Source: Sulfurovum sp.
Lineage (GTDB): Bacteria > Campylobacterota > Campylobacteria > Campylobacterales > Sulfurovaceae
Direction of reading: 5' to 3'
Length of the DNA: 6,741 nucleotides
Assembly: GCA_020726085.1 (NCBI GenBank)
Contig: DYTG01000093.1
Span: 1-6,741 of the forward strand
The notes beneath the pieces are model-generated. The model was not told the origin of the DNA. It was given only the letters and a program-made list of their open reading frames with translations, and made no database searches. Positions 5,749 through 6,741 of this stretch are shown in pieces (the first letter of the stretch is position 1; each line of letters begins with the position of its first letter). The position numbers and the translations under genes are program-made.

Positions 5749-6495
5749 ATGAAAATTCTATTGGCTCCAAGTGAAACTAAAATCTTAGGTGGAAAGGGTC
5801 ATTTTGATGTTGCCAACCTCTTTTTTCAGGCCCTCCACTCCAAACAACAAAGCGTTGTCGAGCATTACAACAATACCCTACGACAAGCCCCCAATGAGAC
5901 GCTATCGACCATGCTAGGGATTAAAAAGCTCAATGAGTTGGCTTTGTATCGTCACGATATTACCACTTTGCCCGTTATGAAAGCAATCCAAAGATACAGT
6001 GGTGTGGCGTTTGATTATTTGGATTACACCTCGCTTGAACCCTTATCGCAAAAATATATCAATGAACACCTTATACTCTTTTCCAATCTCTTTGGCATTC
6101 TTAAGCCCGATGATTTAATCCCTCACTACAAGCTCAAACAGGCTCAAAGCATCGGTGAAATAAAAACCGATAGATATTATCAAGAGGCTATTACAGAAAT
6201 TTTAGATAGCTATTTGAAGAATGAAGAGTTGCTTGATATTCGTGCGGGATACTACGATAAGTTTTACAAACCCAAAATCACCTACACCACGCTCAAATTT
6301 ATCCAAAACGGCAAAGTCGTAAGCCACTGGGCAAAAGCCTATCGAGGGAAAGTGTTGCGTTTATTGGCACTCCATCAAATCAGCACATTGGAAGATTTCA
6401 TGCGTTTGGAGATTGAAAATCTCACCATCAAGGAGATCTGCACCCTCAAAAACCAAACCCAAATCGTTTATACCATCACAGGAGATTTAAGATGA
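5749..6495 (+). CDS. yaaA: YaaA family (UPF0246) peroxide-stress protein
   Basis: In E. coli, YaaA is a cytoplasmic protein that limits intracellular unincorporated iron and oxidative DNA damage during peroxide stress; its biochemical activity is DNA binding, with the mechanism not fully settled. The 248-residue product matches the family along its whole length: KILLAPSETKI at the N-terminus (SPAKTLD in E. coli), AIQRYSGVAFDYLD (79-92), LILFSNLFGILKPDDLIPHYKL (108-129; SGLYGVLRPLDL in E. coli), DIRAGYYDKFYKPK (163-176), and VVSHWAKAYRGKVLR (190-204). GGGGA about 5 nt upstream supports the ATG at 5749. The stop overlaps the following SUI1 gene by ATGA, so the two are very likely co-transcribed and translationally coupled. 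Regulation by a peroxide regulator would be plausible from the family role, but no site is recognised. The family is firm; the role in this organism is inferred. Confidence 0.92.
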   Translation: MKILLAPSETKILGGKGHFDVANLFFQALHSKQQSVVEHYNNTLRQAPNETLSTMLGIKKLNELALYRHDITTLPVMKAIQRYSGVAFDYLDYTSLEPLSQKYINEHLILFSNLFGILKPDDLIPHYKLKQAQSIGEIKTDRYYQEAITEILDSYLKNEELLDIRAGYYDKFYKPKITYTTLKFIQNGKVVSHWAKAYRGKVLRLLALHQISTLEDFMRLEIENLTIKEICTLKNQTQIVYTITGDLR

Positions 6496-6741
6496 AACCT
6501 AATCTTTTTGAGATGGGTGCCCAATGGAGTGAAGAGTGGAACAGCGACAACCAAACAAGCCAACCATTAAGTACCTATGAAATTAAACCTATCAATAAAC
6601 ACCGTTTGATTTTTGCCAAAGAGAGACGAAGAGGCAAAATCGTAACGCTTGTGCGAGAGTTTTACAGAGAGAAAAAAGAGCTTGAAGCGTTGCTTAGAGA
6701 GTTAAAAAGTTCGCTAAGTGTAGGGGGTACGCTCAAGGATA
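6492..6741 (+). CDS. SUI1/eIF1-like translation factor (YciH family), 3' truncated by window edge
   Basis: This is the first 83 codons of a gene whose 3' end lies outside the window. After a polar N-terminal segment (1-37), HRLIFAKERRRGKIVTLV (37-54) and LEALLRELKSSLSVGGTLKD (64-83) match the SUI1 fold: first strand with basic loop, long helix, then the GGT-K-D turn that in complete proteins is followed by an IEIQGD-like strand. Bacterial YciH-type proteins are about 100-120 residues and resemble eukaryotic eIF1; they act on start-site fidelity at the small ribosomal subunit, though their bacterial role is minor or conditional. The ATG at 6492 overlaps the yaaA stop by 4 bp (ATGA), with GGAG (6481-6484) 7 nt before it. 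No frameshift is seen in the visible part. Confidence 0.88.
   Translation, partial: MKPNLFEMGAQWSEEWNSDNQTSQPLSTYEIKPINKHRLIFAKERRRGKIVTLVREFYREKKELEALLRELKSSLSVGGTLKD

Noticed and set aside
1..6741. CRISPR array, tRNA, rRNA, insertion sequence, toxin-antitoxin pair or defence system.
   Set aside because: No regularly spaced repeats, cloverleaf-like sequence, transposase motif or relevant gene pair was seen on either strand.

Overview
This window looks like chromosomal DNA from a member of the Campylobacterota (former Epsilonproteobacteria), probably a free-living, sulfur-oxidising type rather than a host-adapted Campylobacter or Helicobacter. That placement is an inference. It rests on the AT-rich base composition, the compact rpsF-ssb-rpsR operon with long low-complexity tails on S6 and SSB, a Cj1289-like SurA chaperone, and promoters with a clear -10 box but no recognisable -35 box. 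No mobile element, tRNA, rRNA or CRISPR array is visible, and no gene-free stretch exceeds about 170 bases.

Layout, left to right. (1) lgt on the + strand, encoding the prolipoprotein diacylglyceryl transferase. (2) A convergent gap of about 140 bp. (3) On the - strand, a two-gene unit transcribed from a promoter near 2465: a SurA/PpiC-like periplasmic chaperone gene followed 3 nt later by a YqiA-type alpha/beta hydrolase gene. The hydrolase gene is broken by two single-base frameshifts, and only its two ends are open in the sequence as given. (4) A - strand gene for a large secreted serine protease: lipoprotein signal, calcium-binding-type Asp-rich repeat, S8 subtilisin/kexin catalytic domain and C-terminal P domain. 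(5) A gap holding a terminator hairpin and a perfect 11-bp inverted repeat. (6) The - strand ribosomal/replication operon rpsF-ssb-rpsR. (7) A divergent promoter region with a 12-bp palindrome. (8) On the + strand, yaaA (UPF0246) overlapping by 4 bp the start of an eIF1/SUI1 (YciH-like) gene that runs off the right edge.

Functionally, the left two thirds has an envelope theme. Lgt would lipidate the Cys of the S8 protease, and the SurA-like protein would chaperone exported proteins. The right third is information processing (S6, SSB, S18, SUI1) plus the peroxide-stress protein YaaA. The two most useful non-routine results are the reconstruction of the hydrolase as a doubly frameshifted gene of otherwise normal length, and the kexin-like lipoprotein protease with a calcium-repeat N-terminus. 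I did not find convincing evidence of an entirely new biological system.
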